Notes: generated by a model not told the origin, from the letters alone. Counted from the stretch's first letter, positions 24,816-36,690 are shown. The stretch: DNA of 64,000 nucleotides from Druceiella hillmani (GCA_039881145.1 JAYKKI010000133.1:1444501-1508500), one strand, 5' to 3'. A program made the numbers and translations.

Positions 24816-24856
24816 CCACCTGAAGATGTTGTAATACAACGAAACCTAGGTCGTGG
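24816..24856 (+). ncRNA. Hammerhead ribozyme candidate (copy 2, right arm)
   Basis: All hammerhead parts can be read. Stem I is CCAC (24,816-24,819) pairing with GUGG (24,853-24,856). The core is CUGAAGA (24,820-24,826) and GAAA (24,841-24,844). Stem II is GUUGU/ACAAC with an AAU loop (24,828-24,840). Stem III is minimal (ACC/GGU with a UA loop, 24,844-24,851), and GUC puts predicted cleavage after C24,852. Very short stem III is typical of hammerheads in Penelope-like retroelements. One departure is an extra U (24,827) between the core and stem II, which may reduce or abolish activity. Self-cleavage is inferred from structure only. Confidence 0.65.
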
Positions 24857-24949
24857 TAAAGAAATTAAAGATAGTAGAAATAATACTACATCACGTAGTT
24901 TCATTTATTTATATTTATACATTTAATTTAAAAAATTCTCCTAGTGCTT

Positions 24950-27310
24950 AATTTGCCACCCATAATTTTTAAGGGTTCGTTTTTTCTCTTAAGTATCCTA
25001 AAAAGAAAAAAAATTGGTAGTACTTCGTTATTATATAAAAAAAACTATAAAATTAATTTGTGCTCTGTCTAAAGCGATTTTCACTGATATATACAGGCTT
25101 AGGTTGAGAAAAAAATTCGTTCGTATTTTAACATGAAAAGAGTTTATGTCGATAGTGCCTGTACCCAGCATCGAATTTTCATCCTTAGTCAAAAATGTTT
25201 TTATTGATTAAAATTGTAGGTACAAAAAAGTAAAATAAAGATATAGAGAAATTGCAAAGTTTCTCTTATCTCATTACATTTATCAGCATAAAAACTTTGA
25301 TAAAATAGTGTTGTTAAATTTTTAAATCAAATATTTCTTGATTTAAGTAAAATACTCAAGTATAAAATGTACTCATTGTGGATGAATTAATATTTAAAAA
25401 TATAGAATATTGTCTTTAATTATCTAATTCTGATAAATATTGACAAGTTGTTCAATTCCCTGAAATTGCGATATTAATCTAATTTTAAATTTGTCTATAG
25501 ACATTTGTCTATATAAAAAATATACTTATGATTTGTTAACATATAAGAATTAATTTTGAGATATCATTAAAATTTCCATAAAATTAATGCTTTATATATT
25601 GTAACGTGGCGACCTAGTTTCCGCAATATAACATGGGATATAAAGAACGACAATATATTTTGCTTATGCAAAGAAATAAAAAATTTTAATCTTTTCAATT
25701 AAATAATTATTAGATTTCCTGAAATATAATAAATGTGTTACCAGTTCCATAACAGTAAAATCGCCAACGTTTTCTTTTTGGTATACAGGAATTTATATAT
25801 ATTATAAAAATATTTCCTTCCCCCTTATTCCTGATACTCTTGATCCAACAATTATGAAAGAAAATAAGGTATTTGGAAGACTACGCAAATGTTTAAGAAA
25901 ATATAAAGATGATTATAGATGTCATATTTTTGAAATAGTCACGATAATATATATGCTTAAACCCATTGCAAAAAAAATCATATCCTCAAATAGAAACCTT
26001 TTAGTTGTCTCCGTTTTATAACAAAATAATGCCATTTTATTTTTTTCTCACGTGTGTTTCGTACTATAAAAAAAAGATAACTGGTGGCAAAAGAAAACAT
26101 TATACTAATCAAACAAAGGCCTCCGATTTTTACTTTCGACAAATTAAATTTTAAAAATATTCATAATTATCTGTTGAATTTTATTCCATAGGTTATCATT
26201 TATTTTGTCGAAACTGAAAGGGCAAAAATATTTTTGAACTATAAAAACATTTCCGACGCCGCAGTTCTCTCCTATAACGGTTTATTTTTATATCGTCCAC
26301 AAATTAAATAAGCAAAAAAAATATCATGTACATCCCGGCCACGTCGTTACGTATTAAATTACACCGCCTTTTAGGCGCTGTATACGTAACCTTTGCTGGC
26401 AACCCTCAGCCTCTCGTATCATCGTCTCCTTTCGTTCACTTAACTTGATAAATTTTCTCCACCACCCCTCCGTTACCGCTGAATACACACGTAAGTCACA
26501 GGCTTTAATCCTACCGCCTCAGTAAGCCGACTTCCGCGACGATACAAGACATTAACTGATTAATCTGATCCTGGGTCTTCTTCTTATTTGATCCTGGTCC
26601 TGGATTCATTTGTGAGTTTTAAGTGTAATCAATTTAAGTGTAATTTTTTTTAATATTAGCATTATTTCCCTGTATTTTCAGATAGTAATTATATAAAAAT
26701 TTACTTAATAATTTATATCATAACTTTGCACAATAGATTGCAGGACAAATAGATTGCAAACTTTAAAATTTAACACCATAGATTCTCGAATTGCTACCCA
26801 CTAGGAAAATAAATGAAATAATAGGGATATAAAATGTGATAAAAAACATAAATATAATTTGATGTAGATTAAGGTACATTCAACTGCATATTTAAATATA
26901 TTCTGGACTCATCGACCAAATGAAACATGGACAAATCTAGATTTTATTGGATAACTGGCTATATGAAAATAATAATTAATTATTATGGTTCTACAGGTAC
27001 AAACAAATAAAAAAAAATTTTCTTTTTAAAGCAGATATTAAGTATTAAAAACTATAATATAACATAATCATTTATAAAACTAACTTCACAAACATAGATT
27101 AGTGTAATATTAATACAAATAATTTTATAAAAGATAAATGCAATTGTCAACTGAGCGTTGCATTAAATCTGTCGGAGAGCTGGAAAATTGTCACATAATT
27201 AAAAGTAATATATTTAAGTTCAAAATAAAAAATCGATTCAGTTTTTGGATTAAATATTACAAAATAGTAATTTGTAGAATAAGTACTTATTCATAAATCC
27301 GTATTAAATT
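24950..27310. repeat. Tandem-array part B (copy 2)
   Basis: Diverged paralogue of 20,961-23,430 and 31,420-33,890, beginning near 'aattctcctagtgctta' (also seen, as 'aattctcctaatacct', at about 31,540). It shares the 'aaagcga' box (25,070), the GC-rich island and the closing 'gtcggagagctggaaaattgtca' motif (about 27,170). No part A precedes it, so the array skips from C to B here. No gene is seen. Confidence 0.7.
26320..26565. other. Conserved GC-rich island in part B (copy 2)
   Basis: Matches the islands at 22,600 and 32,875 (ATCCCGGCC at 26,332, GCTGGCAACCCTCAGCC near 26,393, CAGTAAGCCGACTTCCGCGAC near 26,520 aligned with the shorter copy 1). A B-box-like GGCTTTAATCC lies near 26,500. The short minus-strand frame equivalent to copy 1 is interrupted by indels outside its central segment. 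Confidence 0.6.
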
Positions 27311-27741
27311 AGGTAACGAGAGAAGATACGGTCTTCTAAGAAACCAATGGGATACACAGCTTACAGCTTTTTAAAGCTTCATGTTCCTTAAATGGTTCCC
27401 TTTATAGAGAAAGTGTTTATAACACATCCTCAGTATATTTAAAACATCTATTCAACTGTATCCTGCAAAAAGGAACGAATAAAATAATAATCCCTCATAT
27501 AACAATCAAATATTGCCTACTTATAACTTTACAAAAGTTACAAGTGTGTATAAGCGCGCAAATTTTAGCTTTATAGCTCTAATAGTACATAATTAAAAGA
27601 CTGTGACATACAGACGGAAAAATATAAGTGGTCCTAATTTACCTACGGAATCCAAAAAAGTATAAAACCTTATTGAAATTAATCCATACAGATTACAATA
27701 CTAAAAAAACTTCACATTTTGAAGAAGAAATAAAAATATTC
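27311..27741. other. AT-rich stretch with lepidopteran-type repeat trace
   Basis: No gene. ACATACAGACGGAAAAATAT near 27,607 followed by CCTACGGAATCC near 27,643 is a decayed form of the repeat end described at 2,230-2,480. Confidence 0.5.
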
Positions 27742-28081
27742 TCTCTGGCTACCACGTGAGTTATCACTGATCATGTCTGATGGCGGGATTATTGGTCCCC
27801 AATCTAATATTTACGAAACTACTTATTTTTGTCAAACATTATGTGATTATGTTCACGCGTTACTGAATCATAGATTATACCGCATTTGGAAGTCTATATT
27901 TCTCTCACGATTTTGTTAGTACATCAATATTTTCAAAAACGTCTAATCGCTTCCGCAAACATGCAAACATGTTTAGACTTATTGATTACAACGTAGGTCA
28001 GTCATAACTCACGTGGTAACCAATAATAACTCACATGGTAGTCACGTAGTAATCATTAATAACTCACATGGCAGCCAGAGA
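27742..28081. mobile_element. MITE with about 26-bp terminal inverted repeats
   Basis: Left end TCTCTGGCTACCACGTGAGT and right end, reversed, TCTCTGGCTGCCATGTGAGT form terminal inverted repeats of about 26 bp with few mismatches. The right side has three spaced copies of ATAACTCAC(G/A)TGG (28,004, 28,025 and 28,059), which look like subterminal binding-site repeats. It is about 340 bp long with no coding capacity. The target duplication is unresolved and no superfamily is assigned. Confidence 0.7.
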
Positions 28082-28094
28082 CATTATCTCTACT

Positions 28095-28690
28095 TCTTCC
28101 CTAAAGCATAAAGTTTATATTTTACACTCCTATATGGCAAATTGTGACTTTTATATACATTAAAAATTAAAATACTATTTTTTCGAATAGAAACCAGGCA
28201 TTTTAGGATAATTTACTGATGAAATCAAAGAAATTCTACGTACATATTTTCTCACTTAACTTAAAATTTTAAATAACACGTTTTTATATTTATTATAGGG
28301 TAGCAAAATAAGTGTACTGTGGAAAATTTGAGGCTGAGAAAAATTAAATCTAACTTGACAAAATCTAACAAACTTTTCCAATCAAGGATCAATTTTTTAA
28401 ATTTGATGGATCTCTTAAAACAGAAATTCACTCTGTATTTTGCATGTAAACGAGATGACGAATTCAATTCACAACACCGAACTGATAATAACAAAAAAAA
28501 ATAAACCCATCGAATTTAGGCTCGTTTCATTTGACTCAATGAATTGTATGTCTATATTTTTTAACTTAGAGGGGTGCTTGTGATAGTTATGATGATTAAG
28601 GAAAGAGGTACTCGCGGCAACTTTTCAATAACTATCAAGTCAGAACTCGTTCCGCTTATCCCAATAATATGTATTAAAGTTCAAAATTTC
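28095..28690. repeat. Tandem-array part C (copy 2)
   Basis: Paralogue of 23,680-24,480 without the hammerhead element, thus its empty-site reference. Overlapping open frames on both strands (28,261-28,504) are not kept in copy 1. Confidence 0.6.
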
Positions 28691-28849
28691 GCGCAATCGG
28701 ACTTTCATTCTAACTTTTCTATAAATCTAAAAATGCTATAGAAACGAAAATTTGATTAGAATTGTTAATCAAAATTATTTTAATAACGTTCATCGATACT
28801 GCTTGAATCTTGGTTAAATTTAAAAGTAGCCATGCTCTGATACGCACAT

Positions 28850-31420
28850 AATCTGTACATGGCCAAATTAAGTGACTCCTCAATGAACTGGAAAGAAGAT
28901 CGTATGCTATGCTCTCTATGCCATAATACAATTTTTTACAAAATTCCTATAACCTTATTGAAATCACTGAAAAGTATTCGTGGGTTGATTAATTGTCACG
29001 GAAATATAATTCAGGTTATACAGCAATAAGTATCAATGTATTGAGTTCTGTCAAAAAATATTACAAGCACGTATTTCTTTTTTCTGTATTTAAGTATTAA
29101 CTTTTCAAAAAAATACATAGTAAGATTAATTTCACTTTTATTGAAATATTTACCAAGATGTGTTTTTCAATGAATTAAAGATGAAATAAATTTATTTCAT
29201 ATGTATATGATCTACACCTTCTAACTGAAAACTATTTCACAAGGTTCTCTGAAGTAAATAACATCTGTATTATTTTCTTTTAAATACCCCCTCTCAAACG
29301 ATTTCAAAATGTCCTTCAATTTTAAACCAAAGGATACATTTATCAAACTCTATAGCTACCTTTTATCGGTTATGGACACACGACTCATCCAAAGGAGAAT
29401 GTACTCAGTAAATTCACACAATTACAAAATTACGTTATTCGACCTTAAATATTCGTTTATGTATCTGAACATAGGTCACAACTTGTCTGGTTAAAGATTT
29501 CTCGCTGACGCAACTTTAATCTTTGACGTTTTGTATATTTCATCCTCAGTGAAAGCATTACACCTTCATAACTCTGGTTTATATATAAATACCGTTCATC
29601 CCACGACCTTGCTTTACATTCTAAAAACAAGTGCACCTAGTTCCTCACTATGTATCTGAATTCCATGAAGAATCTTTCACTATATATGCTGGTAGATTAT
29701 GGAATTAACTGATCATTAATATATGAAGTGCGGTCTTTTTCTCTTCCTCCAAAATTAATCTAATAATATATTAACTAGCACAATCGGCAGAGCACTTCTA
29801 TTACCGATCCTTATCTCGTCTTCAATCCTAACATGCCGTTTTGATTTTCCTTTATTTAACTTTACATCCACACCGTGGAAACTCATTATTAATTTAGAGT
29901 TTACCACAGCACTAATTTTCTCATTTATTTCATTGTAATTATCTGCAAGAGTTTACTCTTGCAGCATTAAATCTGTCATTGTAAACTTCGTTTTCTAAAC
30001 TTACAGTAAAATTTCATAAATAAATAAATAGTTAAGATCGTCTTAATACTAACCCATAACGTGAAAGTATTTAGCCTGTATTGATATATACAGATAGTCT
30101 TTTTTGTGCAACAAGTAACATTTTTTTATGAACTAAGGCATAAGAACTTTGGTAAACGCTTAGGTTATCGCTCTTCTGTCTTTGTTGACACTGGACACGC
30201 CACTTTTATATAAAATATCACAATAGAAAAACTGTTCATATTTACTTCAATTTGTATTGTGATACTCGTATAAAGTTTGCTGTGTATTTTCCTCTTGAAA
30301 GCAACTAATGGAACTGATCCGATTGCGGCTTACATTGTTTACTGTGTTTTTATTTATTTTTATGTCAATAACAACTTCCTTATCCTTTTCACGTAAATGA
30401 GCGTCCCAACAAACTACATTTAATATTTCAGAGTATCGCTTTATTCCATCGTAAGTTACTTTCTAATGTACCGTTTTATAACGTACCTCCTGAATATGAT
30501 ATAAAAGTAAATGTTAGAGTTTGGAGACGTTTTTAGACGATTTCGTTTTATTTTTTTATTCGAAATTTCAATGTTTCCATTAATTTCTCGTGTTCTTCAT
30601 TAGTTACCTAAGTTTAGACATAGTAATCTATGTTGTTTTTTATGCTTATTGAATTTACCCTTCCTTTCTAAAGAATATATTTTGCAAAAATAATAAAACA
30701 ACTTTTTGAGTAATTATTTAATTTGAAACTTAAAAATAAAATTAATTTTTTTTTAATTGAAGGATGAATTTCGACCGCAGGTATAAATGAATATTTAATG
30801 TTACAGAAATATTAAAAATAACAAGAAATGCAGTGATATGTTATTTGAAAACATCTACATAAAAGAAATTAAAATACAGGCCAAGTGTAAATCAAACCTG
30901 CGCCAGTGACGTAAATTTTTTACTTTTATAATTTACAATCAAACACATTTTTATTTAAAGTACATATTTATTAACAAATTGAAGCTGCATTATATAAAGT
31001 ATATTTATTTATATTTTACTTTGAAATGTTTTCATCAACTTTTTGTCAACTGAAAAAATAGGTTTACATTGCTTACTCCGTAGAATTTGCTGTGAGAGAA
31101 TCTTTTTTTGTCTCTTTAATTAAAAAAGGATGTTTACAATATCGAACAGAAATACTAGGCGCCGATAACGGTTATCGAGAAAGAAAAAGTAACAACGAAA
31201 AGCCATAAATTCGGCCAAATTAGAGTCCTTCTTTCAAAACGTGGGTTTGTAGCTACTTTGAAGAGAAATTATCTTAATCATTATGAATATGTAATCCCTA
31301 GTGCAAGTAATATAGAAAATACCTAATGAAATTAAGTAAAGGTATATATATCCTATTGAACATCTAGAAAATTATCACGTCTAGAATCATGATTTAGTTT
31401 TCATACAACTATCATATAGG
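28850..31420. repeat. Tandem-array part A (copy 2)
   Basis: Paralogue of 18,400-20,960. It includes 'acttacagtaaaatttcata' (about 30,000), matching about 19,500, and GGCCAAGTGTAAATCAAAC (about 30,879), a lepidopteran-type repeat end. I place the upstream limit near 28,850 because earlier sequence no longer aligns by eye. No gene is recognised; the 61-codon frame at 29,309 is not conserved in copy 1. Confidence 0.75.
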
Positions 31421-32097
31421 CTTTTAAATATCTCATCTTTTTTATAATTTTAGGTTCAGTGGTTTTGGACATAAGGAACCATATTGTTTAAATGCCTATT
31501 AGGAGATTTTTCAAAGGGATATCCCATTTTAAAGAAAATTCTCCTAATACCTAACGTACCTCCTAAAATTTCCATACAAATATTTTCGAATGTTGGTTTT
31601 ATTATTATGCTCAATTCCAAGGTTCCATGTTAAATGATTTCCGAGAAATACGGCTGGAACAGACGTACAGACGGACACGTAGATGATATAATAACAGTTC
31701 AGTTTTTCTTTTTCATTACACTAAAAACTAAAAAATAGACGGAGCGCTGTTTTTTGTTTCTGAAAAAAATTTTAAAATAAATTTTTGTTCTGTATAAAGC
31801 GACCTCTTCACTCATATATACAAGCTTAGGTGGAAAAAAGATTTTACTCTTCAAATGCTTGTCATCTTGTTTTAATACAAAACAACATTTTTAAAAAGAG
31901 ACAGTATTTTTATATTATTCAAAGTTTAATATAGCTTGAATAATTAGTTTACGGTGATAGCATTAAGTTTTAAAATTTGATCTGCAGTTAAATATAAGTT
32001 ATAAATTACACATTCAAAATAATACACACACTCTAAGTTAAATGCCAACAGAAAAAAGATGCCAAGTTTTTCTATCTCCTTATTGTTATCAACTTGC

Positions 32098-32215
<118 letters not shown>

Positions 32216-32874
32216 ATTTATGGCTTTAAAATTTTTGTAAAATAATTTTTTTCCAAATTAAAATATAACACCCTAGTTTCTATAGTTTTCCATAGAACAT
32301 GAAAGGTAAAATATTACTTACCTGTAAATAATTACTTATCTGTAAATATTACTCATCTCTAAATCGTATATAATTCTCAATCTTTTTTTATTAAAAAGTC
32401 ATTAGCATTCCTAAAATATATATTTTGTGTTGTTAATGGGACCTACATATATTTAAAAAATAATGCCTTCCCGTTTGTTTATCATATTATTAACAATTAT
32501 TAATTACAAAAAAATTATGTCTTCCATCTGAACACATTTTAATTTTCTACTTCTTAAAGAAAATATATTAAATTTCTTTTAATTTCTCATTCAAGTTTCA
32601 TATTTTAATAAATCGTAAATATATCTGACGGCAAAAAGGAAAATGATACCAGTAAAACTTTCTGGACAGAGGTTTTCGGTTTTCAGTTTCGATGTATTAA
32701 ACCGTAGAAATACCATAATTATTAATTTAATTTTATCTCTATAGAATACGTTTTATGTCATCCAAAACAGAATTTGTGAAAGCATACATAAACTATAGCA
32801 AGATTGCCAACACCGGCGTCCTCCCCTATGAAAGTTTTAGGGTTAAGCATGTATTAATTAAATAATGAAAAAAA

Positions 32875-33120
32875 TATCCCGTACATCCCGGCCACATGTT
32901 TACGTATCGCCGTCTATTACACTGTATACGTAACCTTTGATGGCAACCCCTCAGCCTATCGTATCGTCGCCTCCCTTCGTTCGCTTAATTTGATATATTT
33001 TCCCCACCACCCCTCCGTCCCAGCTGAATACACAAGTATGTTACGGGTTCTAATCCTGCCGTCATGGTGAGTGGACTTCCCTGACGATACAGGACATTAA
33101 CTAACCGATTTGACTCTAGG
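32875..33120. other. Conserved GC-rich island in part B (copy 3)
   Basis: Best match to copy 1. CTGTATACGTAACCTTTG and CCCAGCTGAATACACAAGTA are almost unchanged. It contains GGTTCTAATCC near 33,046, 10 of 11 positions of the tRNA B-box GGTTCGAATCC, inside a possible TpsiC-like stem. No A-box is found at the expected distance, so a tRNA origin is only a possibility. Confidence 0.6.
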
Positions 33121-33890
33121 TTATCTTCTTACGTTCAGCTCCGATAGTAGTCGTGTGGTCATGGAATCATTTGTGTGCTTGATGTGTAATCAATTTAACC
33201 AAAACTCTGTTTACTATCAATATTGTTTACCTATGTGTTCGCATAGTAATAATATGAAAAGTTAGTTAATAATTGAGCTCATCGGTTAATAATAAGTTTC
33301 CTTAATGACATATAAGTTATGAACTTTAAAAAGTTAACAATGTTGCTGTTTGAATTTTCATTTCTTGAGAAAATAAAATATGTCATAGTTATATAAAAAA
33401 TGATACAAAACGTTACTATAATCTATGTTTGAGTATGAAGTTAAATACTTAAGATATATTTAACTTTATATTGAAATGTATGCTAGACTCATCGACCGAA
33501 TGAAATATGGACAAATTTGTTTCAGTTTTTATTATATAAATAGCTAAATGAAGAGAGCACTTAGTAATTATAATTCTATATTTCAAAGGAAAAGTAATAC
33601 ATTCTTGCTATGACAGACCCTTATCAACTAAAAGTTACAGTATAATTATTAAAAATAATATCTGGGCGTACGTAAATTAATATAATATTAATGGAATCAC
33701 ACAATGAAAAATAAACACAACTGACATTTTAACTTTTCACGAAATCTGTTGGAGAGTTATGAAATTGTCATATAATTAAAAAAACTTTAATAAATTCAGT
33801 TCATAGTCAAAAACTTAGTTAATTTTATATGAAATATTACAATGTCAGTGATCGAAAAGCAGTTATTCCTTTACACATTCATATTTGATT

Positions 33891-35271
33891 ATTTGACTTA
33901 AAATGTAACATAATTTGTAATACAAATAGAATTACGAAACGCATATATATATTAGGCTAAAATTATTTGCAATATATTTTTATAAAATACTCGATATTAC
34001 CCTCGTCTTTAGAGGTGTGAATTATTGAGGTAATATTTACAAGTAGATGTTGGATTCCAAAGATATATAAGCAATTTATTTAATATATGTGCTACGGTGT
34101 CTATTGCAATATGGGATTATATTTTATAGTTGAATAAAAAATCACTTCCGTTTCCTGTTTTTATTATCACATTCATAAAATTCACTTATTTGCATCATGT
34201 TGCACTACCGTTACTTGTATACACTGTCGTATTTTTCGTACTTCCCTTACTTCTTTACATCACATGGATTTTCCATCATACCTGCATTTTTGCGTCGATC
34301 TTGAAAGTTTACTCTCGTCTCTGCCAATAAAGTTTTACATCGACCGAAAAATCTGAGAGCAGGTGCAGGTTTTTGTTAAATTTTGTTACGATTTATAGAA
34401 AAATATAAAAGTTATAATAAGAAATAATGTATGGGGAGAAAATATTTTAATTTAAATATTCAAAATTATACTGTTTCATTTGCACTTTTGAGTTGCGTAA
34501 ACTAACACAGCCCCATGTAAATGACTTATAGTAGAAACTCAATTAACAGTTGTACAATGGTTTAAAAGACAATGCATCCATTTATGCTAAACGAAAAATA
34601 TCAATTAGAAATATAAGTTATGCTATTTCTTCTGTAACGAAATAAATTATTTATTAATGCCATTAATCAGTTATATCCATATCGAGGTAATGAAACTTCG
34701 TGCAGCGGCTTAGACGTGATTCCTAAGTAAAAGTTCAAACTCGTCTTTCATGCTACCAGCGTTTCCTGATGTGATAAAAATGTATTAGTGATTTGTTGCT
34801 GACTTACAAAGTCACGCGTAATACGGATAACTGATTCTAATCGAGGAGACAAAATTGGAGAAAACGAAAATTATGATATTTGATACACGGGCTCTAACTT
34901 TACAGACGAATACAAGTTAAGGGAGATAAGGACAGAACATTCGACTGAAAACACGCTGATGGAGATGAAAGATATTTAGACTGTGGACTCGATTTGACTT
35001 GTGCGGTAAATGGGTGATATTTTTTTGATTTACAGTACCCCACAAATATTAGCAGGTATCGGCAGTTGAATCGACACTTACTGTAAAGCTTTGAGTAAAA
35101 AAAGGTTTTTAAAATACTACATTATGCAAAAACGTGTGTTCGATAAGTTATTTTTGCGACGTTTAATGACAATTATTTCAGTCAACTAATAAAATGAATC
35201 AGTGAAAAATTGTTATAAATGATTTTCTTCTTAAATTTTTACCAATTTTCGATTCACAAAACAATATCTTT
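33891..35271. other. AT-rich non-coding stretch
   Basis: No gene is recognised. The 66-codon frame at 34,130-34,330 (+) is strongly hydrophobic (runs of L, F, V, I) and could be misread as a membrane peptide, but it lacks any supporting context. Confidence 0.5.
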
Positions 35272-35280
35272 CATATGATA

Positions 35281-35488
35281 TTACGTGATGTAGTATTATT
35301 TCTACTTTCTTTAAGTTCTTTACAACGACCTAGGTTTCGTTGTATTACAACATCTTCAGGTGGACTATTAGCTAAAATGCTTTCTTTGCTAATATGTAAT
35401 AATCAATCTTCAAATAATTCTACATCACGCAGTTTCATTTAATTGTGGATAATGAATTTCTACAAAATTGACGCCAAATATATTCAAC
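35281..35488 (+). mobile_element. Hammerhead-bearing palindromic element, copy 3 (inverted orientation)
   Basis: A 208-bp element flanked by CATATGATA (35,272-35,280 and 35,489-35,497). It is oriented opposite to copies 1 and 2: the shared terminus, CGCCAAATATATTCAA, is at the right end. The left arm is complete. The right arm has lost its ribozyme centre by deletion between about 35,394 and 35,415, leaving TACATCACGCAGTTTCATTT and the tail. The truncated left end begins inside the arm, as in a 5'-truncated retroelement. Confidence 0.72.
35323..35363 (-). ncRNA. Hammerhead ribozyme motif (copy 3, left arm)
   Basis: Read on the minus strand: CUGAAGA, stem II GUUGU/ACAAC, GAAA, minimal stem III and GUC are all kept. 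Stem I has one mismatch (CCAC against GUUG). The same extra U lies between core and stem II as in copy 2. Confidence 0.6.
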
Positions 35489-35659
35489 ATATGATAAACT
35501 GAAAATATGTGAAAATTATACTTCCCTGCCATATTTTCAAAAATATCCAACTTAAAGTTATTACAAAATAATGTTTTTCGAAACCTGCCCAAAAATTTAG
35601 TAAAAGTGTAACGATGATTCTGAATGTTGTAATTACTTGAAATATATAATAATCATGTT

Positions 35660-35808
35660 TTTACACTTGTAAATATGTAGTAAGGAATATATACGTAAAA
35701 TATGTATATATGAAATATGTAATAAGGAATATATCTCACATTGTAATAGGAATATATATATGTAAATTATGTATATATGAAATATATAATAAGGGATATA
35801 TCTTACGT
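35660..35808. repeat. AT-rich tandem repeat, period about 68
   Basis: TATGTATATATGAAATAT recurs at 35,701 and 35,769, each followed by AATAAGG(A/G)ATATATCT. A shorter partial copy precedes them. Confidence 0.75.
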
Positions 35809-36399
35809 TACGAAAAATTAATACCTGTAAATAGTTTAATAGGTATATTATGTATGCTTAAAAGTTCATAATTACCCTCGTACTGCGAATTCAACTTACT
35901 CTTGATAAATTATTGTGTTCTTATTTTTAGTCTCCAAACGTCAATTAGTATCATAATCAGTGCTTAGAAATGGACGGTTTTGATTCAGAAGTATTATTTT
36001 TTGGCATTTCTAAAAAAAATATTTCGGGATTAATACAGGTGCAAATAAATATTTTATTGCAGGCTAATCATGGAGAAAATAGTATTAAAATTATTTTCTG
36101 CCACCCAAGTAAATGTGTTTTAATTTCTTTTCACGTTTCATGCTGAGGTAAATATTAAGTCAACGTTACGATCAAAGCCGGATATGATCATGTCGTTGGC
36201 AATTTATCTTCTTGCGTTATCGCCTATATTTATTTTAGCTAAAATCTTCACAATATGCACAGAAAGAGCTATAATGTTTTGATTGAATTCAATGGTTTTT
36301 GTATGAACTGAATAGAGGATGAGATTAGATTGTTGTTTGTTTCACAGCATGAGATAAAACCTAAACGTAATATCTTTGTATAAAATTTTTGAAGTAAAA

Positions 36400-36600
36400 C
36401 TACTGTACGCACTCTTGACTTGGGGAGTAAGCTGGTGAATGCGTGACGAGAGCGTTACGAAAAGTGTGATCGGGCGAGGCGAACGGAAGTTGTGAGGGAG
36501 ATATAAGTTAGTGAAGACAGAAAGAGAGAGAGTTACGTTTCGTATATTATTGTAGGGACATGAGAGAGGTGCAAGCACACATTTTCTTTCTCTCTTCCTC
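36400..36600. other. GC- and purine-rich patch, probable interspersed repeat
   Basis: Contains GAGCGTTACGAAAAGTGTGA and TCGGGCGAGGCGAACGGAAG (36,449-36,490), then a GAGAGAGAG tract and a pyrimidine-rich end. Its composition is unlike the background. The minus-strand 78-codon frame (36,342-36,578) has no domain. I suspect a transposon fragment but cannot name the family. Confidence 0.4.
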
Positions 36601-36615
36601 TCATAGCCAGTGCAT

Positions 36616-36623
36616 TAAATATA

Positions 36624-36665
<42 letters not shown>

Positions 36666-36690
36666 TATATAAGTATATATATATATATAA

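Larger units (their letters stand above)
24639..24910 (-). mobile_element. Hammerhead-bearing palindromic element, copy 2 (two-arm form)
   Basis: A 272-bp element with two 104-bp inverted arms (24,687-24,790 and 24,803-24,906) differing at only 3 positions and separated by 12 bases. The shared terminus TTGAATATATTTGGC lies outside the left arm only. Flanking direct repeats ATATTTATACAT are at 24,627-24,638 and 24,911-24,922. Each arm carries a hammerhead-type core reading outward along its own strand. The target is the edge of a (TA)n tract, so part of the 12-base flank could be chance. Strand follows the inferred 3' placement of the shared terminus. Confidence 0.75.

Noticed and set aside
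34130..34330. Hydrophobic 66-codon frame as a membrane peptide
   Set aside because: T-rich DNA routinely encodes Phe/Leu/Ile runs, and there is no context or conservation.
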